Source: JAJFUG01 sp964473155
GTDB taxonomy: Bacteria; Gemmatimonadota; Glassbacteria; GWA2-58-10
Assembly: GCA_964473155.1 (NCBI GenBank)
Contig: CAYYNT010000049.1
Coordinates: 1 to 34,046, forward strand
DNA length: 34,046 nucleotides
Reading direction: 5' to 3'
The first letter of the stretch is position 1. Each line of letters begins with the position of its first letter. The notes beneath the pieces are model-generated. The model searched no databases. It saw only the letters and a list, made by a program, of their open reading frames with translations, and was not told where the DNA came from. The position numbers and the translations under genes were made by a program. Below, in pieces: positions 14,203-22,242 of the stretch.

Positions 14203-15918
14203 TCAGTAAGTTTCCGGCTCAGCCGGGCGGCTGTCGCCCCAGCCCTCGAACCGCCCGCCGGGCAGCGCCACCGCCGCCTGCGCCGCGGCTATGCTGCGTC
14301 GCGCGGTCACGCGGTATCCCATCTTTTCCAGCGCCTGGCGGGTTTCTGCGGAAAAAGCGAACGGCTCGGCCGCCACCTCATCCGGGTGATGCTGGTGGTG
14401 GAAACGCGGCGCGGTAACCGCCTCGCGCACGTTCATGCCAAACAGGGTGAGGTTCAGGAATATCTGGGCCACCGTGGTCGTAATAGTCGGTCCTCCCGCC
14501 GCACCCAGAGCGGCAAACAGCTCCTCCCGGCCGCTGGAATCACGGCGGGTGACAATCGTGGGGGTCATGCTGCTCAACATCCGCTTACCCGGCGCAATCG
14601 CGTTGGCCTCGCCCTGGCGCAGCCCGAACATGTTGGGCTGTCCGGGCGCGGCGGCGAAATCATCCATCTCGTTGTTCAGAAAGAACCCGGCCCCTGGAAC
14701 CACCGCACCGTTGCCATATCCACCGTTTAACGTCGTAGTGACAGATGCCGCGCCGCCCCAGCGGTCCAGAACACAGAAATGAGTCGTATTGGCCGGTTCG
14801 GGCAGTCCCGCTGCCACCGAGTCGCTGCGCCCGGCTCTCCCCCGCGGAATCAGCTTTCTGCGGCTGTCCAGGTATTCCTTCGAAAGCATCCGGGCCAGCG
14901 GAACTGCGACAAAATCCGGGTCCGCCAGCAGGCTGTTGCGGTCGGCGTAGGCCAGGCGCTCGGCCTCCACCAGGCAATGGACATACGCGGCGCTGTTGAA
15001 CCCATCACCGGCCCGCGCCAGCGGCTCGATAAGCCCCAGTATCTGGCCCAGCACCGCGCCGCCGGAACTTGGCGGCGGCATGCCGTAAAGACGGAAGCCC
15101 TGGAAATCGAACACCACGGGGTCGCGTTTCACGCAGCGGTAGCGCGCCAGGTCCTCATGGCTTATCAGGCCGCCCTCGCGATCCATGAAAGAAACCAGGC
15201 TGTCGGCCACCCAACCGGAATAAAAACCCTCACGCCCGTTGCGGGCAATCTCGCGCAGCACTCGCGCCAGGTCTCCCTGGCGCAGGGTGTCGCCCGCCGG
15301 GAAAGGCCTGCCGCCGGGGAAAAACAGCGCCATGCTCGAACTCCAGGGGGCGAACAGCTCGCGGCTCCCCTCGAGGCCGTCCCGAAAGACATGGCTGACC
15401 GGAAAGCCCCGCTCGGCCAGGCGCAGGGCCGGGGCAATCAGTTCCCCGAGCCGGAACCTGCCGGAGCCGAAACGCTCCAGTGTGGCCAGCATGCCGTCCA
15501 CACTGCCCGGCACACCGCTGGCGAGAAGGCTCCTGCGGCTCAGTTTCTCCTGCGGATGTCCCTGGCTGTCCAGGAACATATCCCGCCGCGCCCTCAAGGG
15601 GGCGGCCTCACGGTAATCCAGGGCGTGGACCAGGCCGAAAGGCTCGCGATAAATGATAAACCCGCCGCCGCCCAGGTTCCCTGCGGACGGATAAGTCACG
15701 GCCAGCGCAAAACCAACGGCCACCGCCGCATCCGCCGCGTTGCCCCCGGCGCGCAGCACCTCGAAACCGGCGGCCGCGGCCCGCGGCTCGGCGCAGACCA
15801 CCATGCCCTCGCCGCTGGTGAACGGCGGGAAACGCTGGGCCAGAAGAACGTCTCTCGCAGGCAGGCAAACCAAAAGCATTGAAGGCAGAATCAGTCTTAA
15901 ACTGGTTAATCCATGCAT
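14203..15918 (-). CDS. ggt: Gamma-glutamyltransferase (glutathione hydrolase) precursor
   Basis: This 571-residue Ntn-hydrolase precursor has an N-terminal signal peptide and cleaves itself before a threonine: NTTHFCVLD places the catalytic Thr at residue 378, with large and small subunits on either side. Other family marks are GMVVCAEPRAAAAGFEVL, GGNAADAAVAVGFAL, GNLGGGGF, PPPSSGG and the substrate-binding NNEMDDF, plus ALGAAGGPTITTTV. The enzyme removes gamma-glutamyl groups from glutathione and related peptides in the periplasm. I chose the ATG at 15918, with AAAGGA upstream and 29 bases after the DUF2264 stop; an upstream in-frame start at 15984 would overlap that gene and spoil the signal peptide. 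Confidence 0.93.
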   Translation of the reverse strand: MHGLTSLRLILPSMLLVCLPARDVLLAQRFPPFTSGEGMVVCAEPRAAAAGFEVLRAGGNAADAAVAVGFALAVTYPSAGNLGGGGFIIYREPFGLVHALDYREAAPLRARRDMFLDSQGHPQEKLSRRSLLASGVPGSVDGMLATLERFGSGRFRLGELIAPALRLAERGFPVSHVFRDGLEGSRELFAPWSSSMALFFPGGRPFPAGDTLRQGDLARVLREIARNGREGFYSGWVADSLVSFMDREGGLISHEDLARYRCVKRDPVVFDFQGFRLYGMPPPSSGGAVLGQILGLIEPLARAGDGFNSAAYVHCLVEAERLAYADRNSLLADPDFVAVPLARMLSKEYLDSRRKLIPRGRAGRSDSVAAGLPEPANTTHFCVLDRWGGAASVTTTLNGGYGNGAVVPGAGFFLNNEMDDFAAAPGQPNMFGLRQGEANAIAPGKRMLSSMTPTIVTRRDSSGREELFAALGAAGGPTITTTVAQIFLNLTLFGMNVREAVTAPRFHHQHHPDEVAAEPFAFSAETRQALEKMGYRVTARRSIAAAQAAVALPGGRFEGWGDSRPAEPETY

Positions 15919-15947
15919 CACCGCGATCCTTTCAGTTATTATCTGAT

Positions 15948-17645
15948 TCACTCCCCGCCATAACGCGTCAGGACTTCGCGCCAATCACCCGGATTCCCCC
16001 GTATCTCACAGACAGCGCTGGAATTGCTGAGTTCCGCCCAGGCCGCCGGGTAACTGAACCGCCCAGCCCACAGGTGCACTCCGTCATCCTGTACAATGCC
16101 GGTGCTCTCGAATCCCGAAACAGCGTTCAATATGGATTCTCCCTCCACACCGGCCAATCCGTTCCTCACCGGGCGGACAGCTCCGGAGACGGAAAAACCT
16201 CCAAGTCGAATCCTCAGCGGCTCAGGAGACTCGGCGCGGATCTCCAGCCGTGTCGATCCCCTCGCACCAGCCGAGAAATTCACCCTGAGTTCCCCACCGG
16301 CGGCGCTGCCTTTCACTGTCGCGCTGTCCGCGGATGAGCTTTCGGTATGGAAACCGCTGAACGGGCGCCAGCGGCCACGGTCAAGCCAGAACAATGCCGC
16401 CGCCCCGCTGCCGTAGGTTTGCGCGAACCTGCCGCTTAGCAGAAGGTGATAATATTTGCTTTCAGTATAAGCATGGTGGTTGAGACCCAGGTTCCAGAGC
16501 ACCACATGCCGAGGCATACGCTGCAGCGCCATGGGCAGCGGGCTTAAAATCCTGATCCCTGGTTTCCATTCTCCAGCCGGTTCATGCCAGAACAAGCTTC
16601 CGGGATCGACCTGCGCAAAGTGGCAGAGACGGCCCAGCCAGTAGCAACTTCCCCGGCAGGAATAGCTGTCCAGTATGTCTGTCTTGCGGCCGATAAAGCC
16701 CGGCAGGAGCAAACCCTCGCGGTCGGTCACGGCTGTAAGCGGCAGCCAGCGCATTGCCCCGGCCACCGCGCGGCGCCAGTCTCCCGGTCGACGCACCGGA
16801 AGACCACGGCGCAAGGCCATCGCCAGACCATCCAGAAACGTCTGGCGGTACAGGATCGAGCGCCCCCAGACCGGAGCCACCCCCTCCTCATCAAAAAAAT
16901 CAAGCAATGTGTCCAGGAACTCGACCGCGCGTTCCCGGATAAGAGACGAAAGTTCCGGCGCGGCCCCAAGTTCATCCAGCATCAGAAGGTATGGGTGTAT
17001 CTGGTTGCCGTTGTATGTGTCGAAAGCCTCCTGCTCCCCATCCCGATACCAGCCTCGCCCGGCGTGAAAATCCAGGGCCACCCGGCGGATGCTCAGGTTC
17101 ATCGCGGCCTTGTCGGCAGGCAAATTCTCATGTGCCAGAAAAGCCTGCACCAGAGCAGGGAAAAGCCGCCAGTTCGTGTCATCCACCCGGCGGCCGTCCA
17201 CCTGGCCCAACCAGGCAGCCACCTGTTGTTTTTCATGCCGATTCAGAGGTTCCCAAAGCGCAGCCCTGGCGTTGTGAAGACACCACGCCAGAGCACTGGC
17301 CTCACAGATGGGCTGTGAGTAATCATTCATCTCACCCCAGTATTCACTGTCCTCCGGATCGGTCCCCCTTAGAATGCTACTCCGAGCCGCCTCGGCAAAC
17401 CGGCTGGCCGGTTCAAATGACTCCACGGCAACCCCGCTTAGCCAGGGTGCGGCCGCCAGCAATGGCCTGGAAAACGATTCAAGACGATCGGAAACCGTAC
17501 CGTTATCGGAAGATGGTTCGAGCAGGGAGCCACAACCGCCGGCCAGCACCGGACCGAGCGGAGCGGCCAGAGCACGAACCCAGCCCCGGATGACAGCGCT
17601 TTCCATTGCAGCCGGTGTGCCTTCCTCGTTGAGCCTTGTGGTCAT
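15948..17645 (-). CDS. DUF2264 domain-containing protein
   Basis: The 565-residue protein matches my recollection of the DUF2264 family: an N-terminal helical alpha/alpha-toroid-like half (SRPLLAAAPWLSG, then YWGEMNDYSQPICEASALAW, DDTNWRLFPALVQAF, FDTYNGNQIHPYLLMLD) and a C-terminal beta-rich half (from about residue 370). The fold type is found in polysaccharide lyases and unsaturated glycoside hydrolases, and the family is thought to act on carbohydrates, but no substrate is established. There is no signal peptide, so it is probably cytoplasmic, unlike the secreted DUF4091 and DUF6259 proteins nearby. It lies 29 bases upstream of ggt and may share its transcript. The ribosome site is weak (GGAAAA), so the start is tentative. 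Confidence 0.75.
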   Translation of the reverse strand: MTTRLNEEGTPAAMESAVIRGWVRALAAPLGPVLAGGCGSLLEPSSDNGTVSDRLESFSRPLLAAAPWLSGVAVESFEPASRFAEAARSSILRGTDPEDSEYWGEMNDYSQPICEASALAWCLHNARAALWEPLNRHEKQQVAAWLGQVDGRRVDDTNWRLFPALVQAFLAHENLPADKAAMNLSIRRVALDFHAGRGWYRDGEQEAFDTYNGNQIHPYLLMLDELGAAPELSSLIRERAVEFLDTLLDFFDEEGVAPVWGRSILYRQTFLDGLAMALRRGLPVRRPGDWRRAVAGAMRWLPLTAVTDREGLLLPGFIGRKTDILDSYSCRGSCYWLGRLCHFAQVDPGSLFWHEPAGEWKPGIRILSPLPMALQRMPRHVVLWNLGLNHHAYTESKYYHLLLSGRFAQTYGSGAAALFWLDRGRWRPFSGFHTESSSADSATVKGSAAGGELRVNFSAGARGSTRLEIRAESPEPLRIRLGGFSVSGAVRPVRNGLAGVEGESILNAVSGFESTGIVQDDGVHLWAGRFSYPAAWAELSNSSAVCEIRGNPGDWREVLTRYGGE

Positions 17646-17734
17646 TTCAAATTTTCCAGTTTCCCGCCAGACTATGGATACACCTGTGGCGATTGAGTAT
17701 AAGAAAACAGATCATGATCCGGCCGCATCCCGGC

Positions 17735-20149
17735 TCAGGCGTCCAGCACCTGCCGGACTGTCCGGGCCAGGTCCTCGGCGGTATAAGGCTTTGAGAGGAA
17801 GCCCGCGGCGCGGGAAAGGATGTTCTCGTTCACGTATTCGTCGTTATGGCCGGAGGAGATAAGAACAAGGGCCTCCGGCCGCCGGGCGGCTATCTTCTCG
17901 AAGACCGTTGCTCCGCTCATCCTGGGCATGGTCAGATCGAGCAGCACCAGATCGATTTCATCCGCGTGCGTTTCGAACAGCTCCAGACCGGTAAGTCCAT
18001 CCGCAGCGGCAAGCACTTTGTAACCCAGGTTGCCCAGGATGAGAGTGACAAATTTCTGCACCACCTCTTCATCATCTATCACCAGCACAGTCTCATCGCC
18101 CGTGGGCATTATATCCGGCTCGAATTCCTCTTCCTGGAACAAGGCCTCCACCGCGGGCAGGAAAATATGAAAAACCGCGCCTCGGCCGGGAGCGCTTTCA
18201 ATATACACCCGGCCTCCGTATTTGCGCACCACAATGTTATAGACCATCGACAATCCGAGGCCCTGGCCCTTGCGGGCCTTGGTCTTGGTGGTGAACAGGG
18301 GGTCGAAGGCCCGCCGCTGCACCTCCGGTGTCATGCCCGCACCGCTGTCGGAAAACATCACATGCACGTAATCCCCCGGTGTAAGCCCGGAGGGGTCGCC
18401 CTGCCCGATCAGCGTGAGCGCGGCGCGCAGATGGATCTGGTCCCCCTCGGAAACACCCTTTTCCTCAATCGCCTGCACCGCGTTGGTGCCCAGGTTGAGT
18501 AACACCTGGTTCAACTCGCCTGGATTGGCGTTGACAAAAAAACGTCCGGGCTTGAAATCCACTGTTTTCTGGATCAATCTATCCGTGGTCTTGTCCAGCA
18601 GGCTGAACACCTCGGAGCCGATCTCGTGCAGGTCCACCGCGCGGCGTTCAGCCGCGAAACCGCCGGAAAGCGACTGGAACTGGCGGATCAGTTCTCCGGC
18701 CCGCTGGCAGGATTTTTCCGCATCTCGCACGCACTGGCGCTGGATGTCGCTGAAACGGTCGGGGTGCATGGACAGGACGGAGATGTTTCCCATTATACCG
18801 GTAAGAAGGTTGTTGAAATCGTGCGCGATCCCTCCGGCCAGAGTGCCCAGCGAGTCCATACGCTGGCGAAGCTGAAGCTGCTCTTCGAGCTGGCGTCGCT
18901 CGGTGATGTCCTCAAAGCATAAAAGAACCATCATCTGGCCGCCGATCACTACGCGGGTCGAGGAGACAAGAAGCGAGACATCCCGCCGTTCGCCTCGCCG
19001 CATTACGGTGGTGAGGACCTCATAACGGTCATAACCCTGGCCCGAATCGAGGGTCCGGCTGATTACGTCTCCAACCGGGCAATCACGGCAGAGCTGGCCA
19101 TCTCCGCAATCACCGGACGGAGAGCTGAATCTGACACAACCGAAAGCCTCGCTCCAGGGCTTGTCCATCAGTTCCATCACCGTCCGTCCCAGGCTCTTCG
19201 CTCCGGCGCGGTTGATCTTTCGCAACTGTCGCCGGCTGTCGATCAGGGCCATGAAAAGCGGCGCGCTGTCGAAAATCGCCGCCAGTTCAGCCTGGCTCGA
19301 ACGCAGTTCTTCCTCCCAGGCCTTGCGTTCGGTGATGTCCTTGGCCACTCCCTGGGTCCCGGAGAAAAACCGTTTCCCCGTTTCATCCACACGGTAGTGG
19401 CCCTCGGCGGAGACAAGGAAGGTCCGGTTCAAGACCCCGTCTTTGACAGGAGCATCCGGTCCGGGAAGGAAACGCACCTCCAGGTAGCGGGTCTTGCGCT
19501 CGCCTGTACGCCGCTCGTCTATCTTGCGCGCCGCGTTCTCGCGGTCATCCGGATGAATTATATCGAGCATATGGCAGCCCACGAGCCGGGCGCTGTCATA
19601 GCCGTACAGGCTGAACGCGTCGCTGGCGAATACGATCCGTCCCTCGGGGTCCAGACGGTAGATCAGGTCCGGGGCGCTGTGCAGCATGTTGTTGAGGTGC
19701 TCGCGGCTCTCCCGCAGTTCCTCCTCTTCACGCCGACGTTCCGTAAGGTCGATCATGATGCAGCGGATATGATTTTCCTGGCTGGGCTCAATTCCCAGGC
19801 AGCCAATCAGGCAGGCGGCCACCGAGCCATCCGGCCGCGCGAACTCCATTTCTCGCAACGTATGACTGCCGGTGGAACCCGGGCTGTCCGCCTGCGGTTG
19901 CGGTTCCTCCCAATTCAAGGCCAGTTCATGCAGGCTCGTTCCGGCCAGTTCAGCCTCGGAGCGGCCGAGAATGCCCTCCACTGCGCTGTCAGCCTGTACT
20001 ATTACACAGGACCTGTCCACCTCCAGCCAGCCGAACCGGTGTCCGTGCTGAACAGCCGGAGGAGGTCCACTCTCCGGTTCCGTCACATTCCGGGCTTGAC
20101 CGGCGGTTTTAGGATTGCGTTTGATTTTGATGTCGGAAATCTCGGACAT
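17735..20149 (-). CDS. Hybrid sensor histidine kinase with three PAS domains and a C-terminal receiver
   Basis: The 804-residue soluble kinase has no membrane segment. Domains in order are PAS1 (about 35-140), PAS2 (150-285), PAS3 (290-425), HisKA with GGIAHDFNNLL (phospho-acceptor His443), HATPase (N box NLGTNAVQAI, FSDSGAGM, GQGLGLSM) and a receiver (about 685-804) with VIDDEE, phospho-acceptor Asp738 and SKPY. The H-box type (HDFNN) is that of NtrB-like/HWE-unrelated hybrid kinases. PAS3 holds four cysteines (338, 348, 354, 357; last three in CGDGQLCRDC) that could bind a metal or sense redox. No output regulator gene lies nearby. The start is uncertain: the ATG at 20149 has no clear ribosome site, and a TTG at 20179 is in frame. 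Confidence 0.88.
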   Translation of the reverse strand: MSEISDIKIKRNPKTAGQARNVTEPESGPPPAVQHGHRFGWLEVDRSCVIVQADSAVEGILGRSEAELAGTSLHELALNWEEPQPQADSPGSTGSHTLREMEFARPDGSVAACLIGCLGIEPSQENHIRCIMIDLTERRREEEELRESREHLNNMLHSAPDLIYRLDPEGRIVFASDAFSLYGYDSARLVGCHMLDIIHPDDRENAARKIDERRTGERKTRYLEVRFLPGPDAPVKDGVLNRTFLVSAEGHYRVDETGKRFFSGTQGVAKDITERKAWEEELRSSQAELAAIFDSAPLFMALIDSRRQLRKINRAGAKSLGRTVMELMDKPWSEAFGCVRFSSPSGDCGDGQLCRDCPVGDVISRTLDSGQGYDRYEVLTTVMRRGERRDVSLLVSSTRVVIGGQMMVLLCFEDITERRQLEEQLQLRQRMDSLGTLAGGIAHDFNNLLTGIMGNISVLSMHPDRFSDIQRQCVRDAEKSCQRAGELIRQFQSLSGGFAAERRAVDLHEIGSEVFSLLDKTTDRLIQKTVDFKPGRFFVNANPGELNQVLLNLGTNAVQAIEEKGVSEGDQIHLRAALTLIGQGDPSGLTPGDYVHVMFSDSGAGMTPEVQRRAFDPLFTTKTKARKGQGLGLSMVYNIVVRKYGGRVYIESAPGRGAVFHIFLPAVEALFQEEEFEPDIMPTGDETVLVIDDEEVVQKFVTLILGNLGYKVLAAADGLTGLELFETHADEIDLVLLDLTMPRMSGATVFEKIAARRPEALVLISSGHNDEYVNENILSRAAGFLSKPYTAEDLARTVRQVLDA

Positions 20150-20351
20150 GGATTTCAGTTTCGCCGCTCGGGCTGTCAAGAAATTAAATATTATCCAGAA
20201 GTTTATATTCGGCTGCGGAGTCTGGTCAAGATTCAGCTCAGCTCTCCACCCCGGTGCACAACATCATGTGAGTATTCTCAACCCTGAGGCAGAAAAAGTC
20301 AATGAATCATTGCATCCTGTATCAGTCTGGACTTTCGCACGGCGCTCCTTT

Positions 20352-20380
20352 ATCGTACCTTCTATCCAGATATCAATCAA
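20352..20380 (-). promoter_or_regulatory. Possible promoter of the hybrid kinase gene
   Basis: On the minus strand TTGATT (20375-20380) and TACGAT (20352-20357) are 17 bases apart. This would leave a leader of about 195 bases, so the match may be fortuitous. The rest of the 330-base gap between the two divergent genes holds no gene that I can see. Confidence 0.4.
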
Positions 20381-20434
20381 TCCGCGTAGAAGATTGACCG
20401 GTCAGTCCGGCGGTTCAGGTCAAACCGGTCTTTA

Positions 20435-20462
20435 TTGGTTAATCCATATCTACTGATAAAAT
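20435..20462 (+). promoter_or_regulatory. Possible promoter of the FAH-family gene
   Basis: TTGGTT (20435-20440) and TAAAAT (20457-20462) are 16 bases apart, just upstream of the AGGAG ribosome site (20471-20475) and ATG at 20481. The predicted leader is very short. Confidence 0.4.
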
Positions 20463-20480
20463 AACCAGTTAGGAGATAAA

Positions 20481-21335
20481 ATGCGATTTGTCATGCTCGA
20501 AACAAAACCGGGCCCTGCCCCGGCGGTTCTGCTTCCGGATGGGTCCCCTGCCCTGCTGGCTCCAGCCGGCGGCTGGCGCGACCTGGATGAATTAATCCGC
20601 GAGGGGGACCCGGCTCTCGAAGCTGTCAGGGCTGCTCTCGACAGCAACAGTCTGCGCGGATTGCCGGGCGTGCGCATCCTCAAGCCACTGGGCCGTCCCG
20701 AAAAAATCATGTGCATTGGCAAAAACTACAGGGACCATTGCCGGGAAATGAACTCCCCCCTGCCGGAAAGGCCGGTGCTTTTCGCCAAGTATCCCAACGC
20801 CCTGGCCGGGCCGGATGAGGAAATCATGCTGCCGGAGGTAAGCCGGATGGTCGACTGGGAGGCCGAGCTGGCCGCGGTGATCGGCAGGCGATGCCGCAAT
20901 GTCCCGGTGGAGAGCGCCCTGGAGTGCGTATTCGGATATACCTGCGCCAATGACCTGACCATGCGCGATGCGCAGAAAGAGGACGGCCAGTGGGTGAGGG
21001 CCAAAAGCCCGGACAGTTTCTGCCCCCTCGGACCGGCGATCGTCACCAGCGATGAGATTCCCGACCCGCAGCGCCTGGATATCCGCCTGACCCTGAACGG
21101 CGATGTCATGCAAAGTTCGAACACGCGCGAGATGGTGTTCGGCGTGGCGGAGCTTATCAGTTATCTTTCGCGGACCATGACTCTTCAGCCCGGAGATATC
21201 CTGCTCACCGGCACACCGCCTGGAGTTGGCGCGGGACGGGACCCGCAGGTGTTCCTCCGCGATGGCGACCGGGTTGTGGTGGAGTTGGAGGGGATCGGCG
21301 CTCTGGCAAACAGAATGCGTGGTCAGCAGGCATAA
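20481..21335 (+). CDS. Fumarylacetoacetate hydrolase-family protein
   Basis: The 284-residue protein has an N-terminal lid-like part of about 70 residues and the catalytic FAH fold. Family motifs are CIGKNYRDHCREM, VDWEAELAAVIG with two metal-binding Glu, GYTCANDLTMRDAQ with the metal-binding Asp, WVRAKSPDSFCPLGP and LTGTPPGVG. Members cleave or hydrate 2-oxo acids (2-keto-4-pentenoate hydratase, acylpyruvate hydrolase, 2,4-diketo-3-deoxy-sugar acid hydrolase), and sequence alone does not separate these. Sugar-acid catabolism would suit the carbohydrate-oriented neighbourhood, but this is only a guess. AGGAG lies six bases before the ATG. It is first in a same-strand run with the flavoprotein and radical SAM genes. 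Confidence 0.9.
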   Translation: MRFVMLETKPGPAPAVLLPDGSPALLAPAGGWRDLDELIREGDPALEAVRAALDSNSLRGLPGVRILKPLGRPEKIMCIGKNYRDHCREMNSPLPERPVLFAKYPNALAGPDEEIMLPEVSRMVDWEAELAAVIGRRCRNVPVESALECVFGYTCANDLTMRDAQKEDGQWVRAKSPDSFCPLGPAIVTSDEIPDPQRLDIRLTLNGDVMQSSNTREMVFGVAELISYLSRTMTLQPGDILLTGTPPGVGAGRDPQVFLRDGDRVVVELEGIGALANRMRGQQA

Positions 21336-21468
21336 AGGTATGCATCTTGCTGTCGATTACGGCAAGCCTTCAAGAGCCCTGATCCAGTTCAGCCCGGGGC
21401 CTTTGACTTGACAAAAAGCATATTTGCTTGCAGATTTTAGCGTTAGCTTTGAGAACATATGAGGTTCG

Positions 21469-22149
21469 ATGCCGCCGAAACAGAATTTGCTTGACAACCC
21501 TGGAGAACAAATACACCGGGTGCAGATGATCCGCCATCTCACCGGCGAGGTTTTCGTCCTGCGCGTGGACCGTCACAATACCCCGGCGCGGGCCGGGCAG
21601 TGCGCCACCCTGGGGACCTGTGGCAGCGGCCTGAACCGTGAGTACTCGATGTACGGCGGGGAGATGGACCCCTGGTTCGATTTCCTGATCCGCGAGGTGG
21701 AGGACGGCCAGGTGTCGCCGCGCCTGAAAAACCTGCTCCCCGGCGATCCGGTGGAGATGGACGGCCCTTACGGACGGTTCGTGATCGAAAAGCCGGAGGA
21801 CCGCTCCAGGCGCTATCTTTTCATAGCCACCGGCGTGGGCATCGCCCCGTTCCACAGCTACCTGGCCAGTCACCCCTGGCTCGATTACAGGCTGATCCAT
21901 GGCGTTAGGTTCATGGATGAGCGCTACGACAGCCAGGATTACGCGCCCGGACGGTACGTGGCCTGTGTCTCGCGTCAGGACGGCGGAGATTTCCGCGGCC
22001 GGGTCACAGGTTACCTGCGCGCCAACCCCGCGGACCCTGAATGCTATTGCTATGTCTGCGGCAGCAGCGAAATGGCGGCCGAAGTTTCCGAAATCCTGCG
22101 CAGCCAGGGAGTGAACGGGGACCATCTGTTTACGGAATCCTTTTTCTGA
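21469..22149 (+). CDS. Ferredoxin-NADP reductase-like flavoprotein
   Basis: The 226-residue protein is a compact FNR: an FAD-binding beta-barrel with the REYSMY form of the RxYS motif (near residue 58), DGPYGRF, then a nucleotide-binding Rossmann part with TGVGIAPFHSYL, YCYVCGSSEMA and an aromatic C-terminus (TESFF) that would stack on the flavin. Length and ending resemble bacterial Fpr-type enzymes, which exchange electrons between NADPH and ferredoxin or flavodoxin. GAGG lies four bases before the ATG. It lies between the FAH-family gene and the radical SAM gene, so it may supply reducing power to the latter; that is inference. The intergenic stretches of 133 and 93 bases are long for a tight operon. 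Confidence 0.85.
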   Translation: MPPKQNLLDNPGEQIHRVQMIRHLTGEVFVLRVDRHNTPARAGQCATLGTCGSGLNREYSMYGGEMDPWFDFLIREVEDGQVSPRLKNLLPGDPVEMDGPYGRFVIEKPEDRSRRYLFIATGVGIAPFHSYLASHPWLDYRLIHGVRFMDERYDSQDYAPGRYVACVSRQDGGDFRGRVTGYLRANPADPECYCYVCGSSEMAAEVSEILRSQGVNGDHLFTESFF

Positions 22150-22193
22150 TCTCCGGTGGCAGGATACAATGCGGTGGTTAAGCGGGTCAATAT

Positions 22194-22214
22194 GGGGCGT
22201 AATGGATACGCCCC
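22194..22214 (+). other. Hairpin between the flavoprotein and radical SAM genes
   Basis: GGGGCGTA (22194-22201) and TACGCCCC (22207-22214) pair perfectly around a five-base loop. No T-run follows, so it is not an ordinary terminator; it lies 16 bases before the GGGAG ribosome site of the next gene and could be an RNA-processing or stability element. Confidence 0.5.
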
Positions 22215-22242
22215 GGATTAAATACAATCAGGGAGCACCCCG

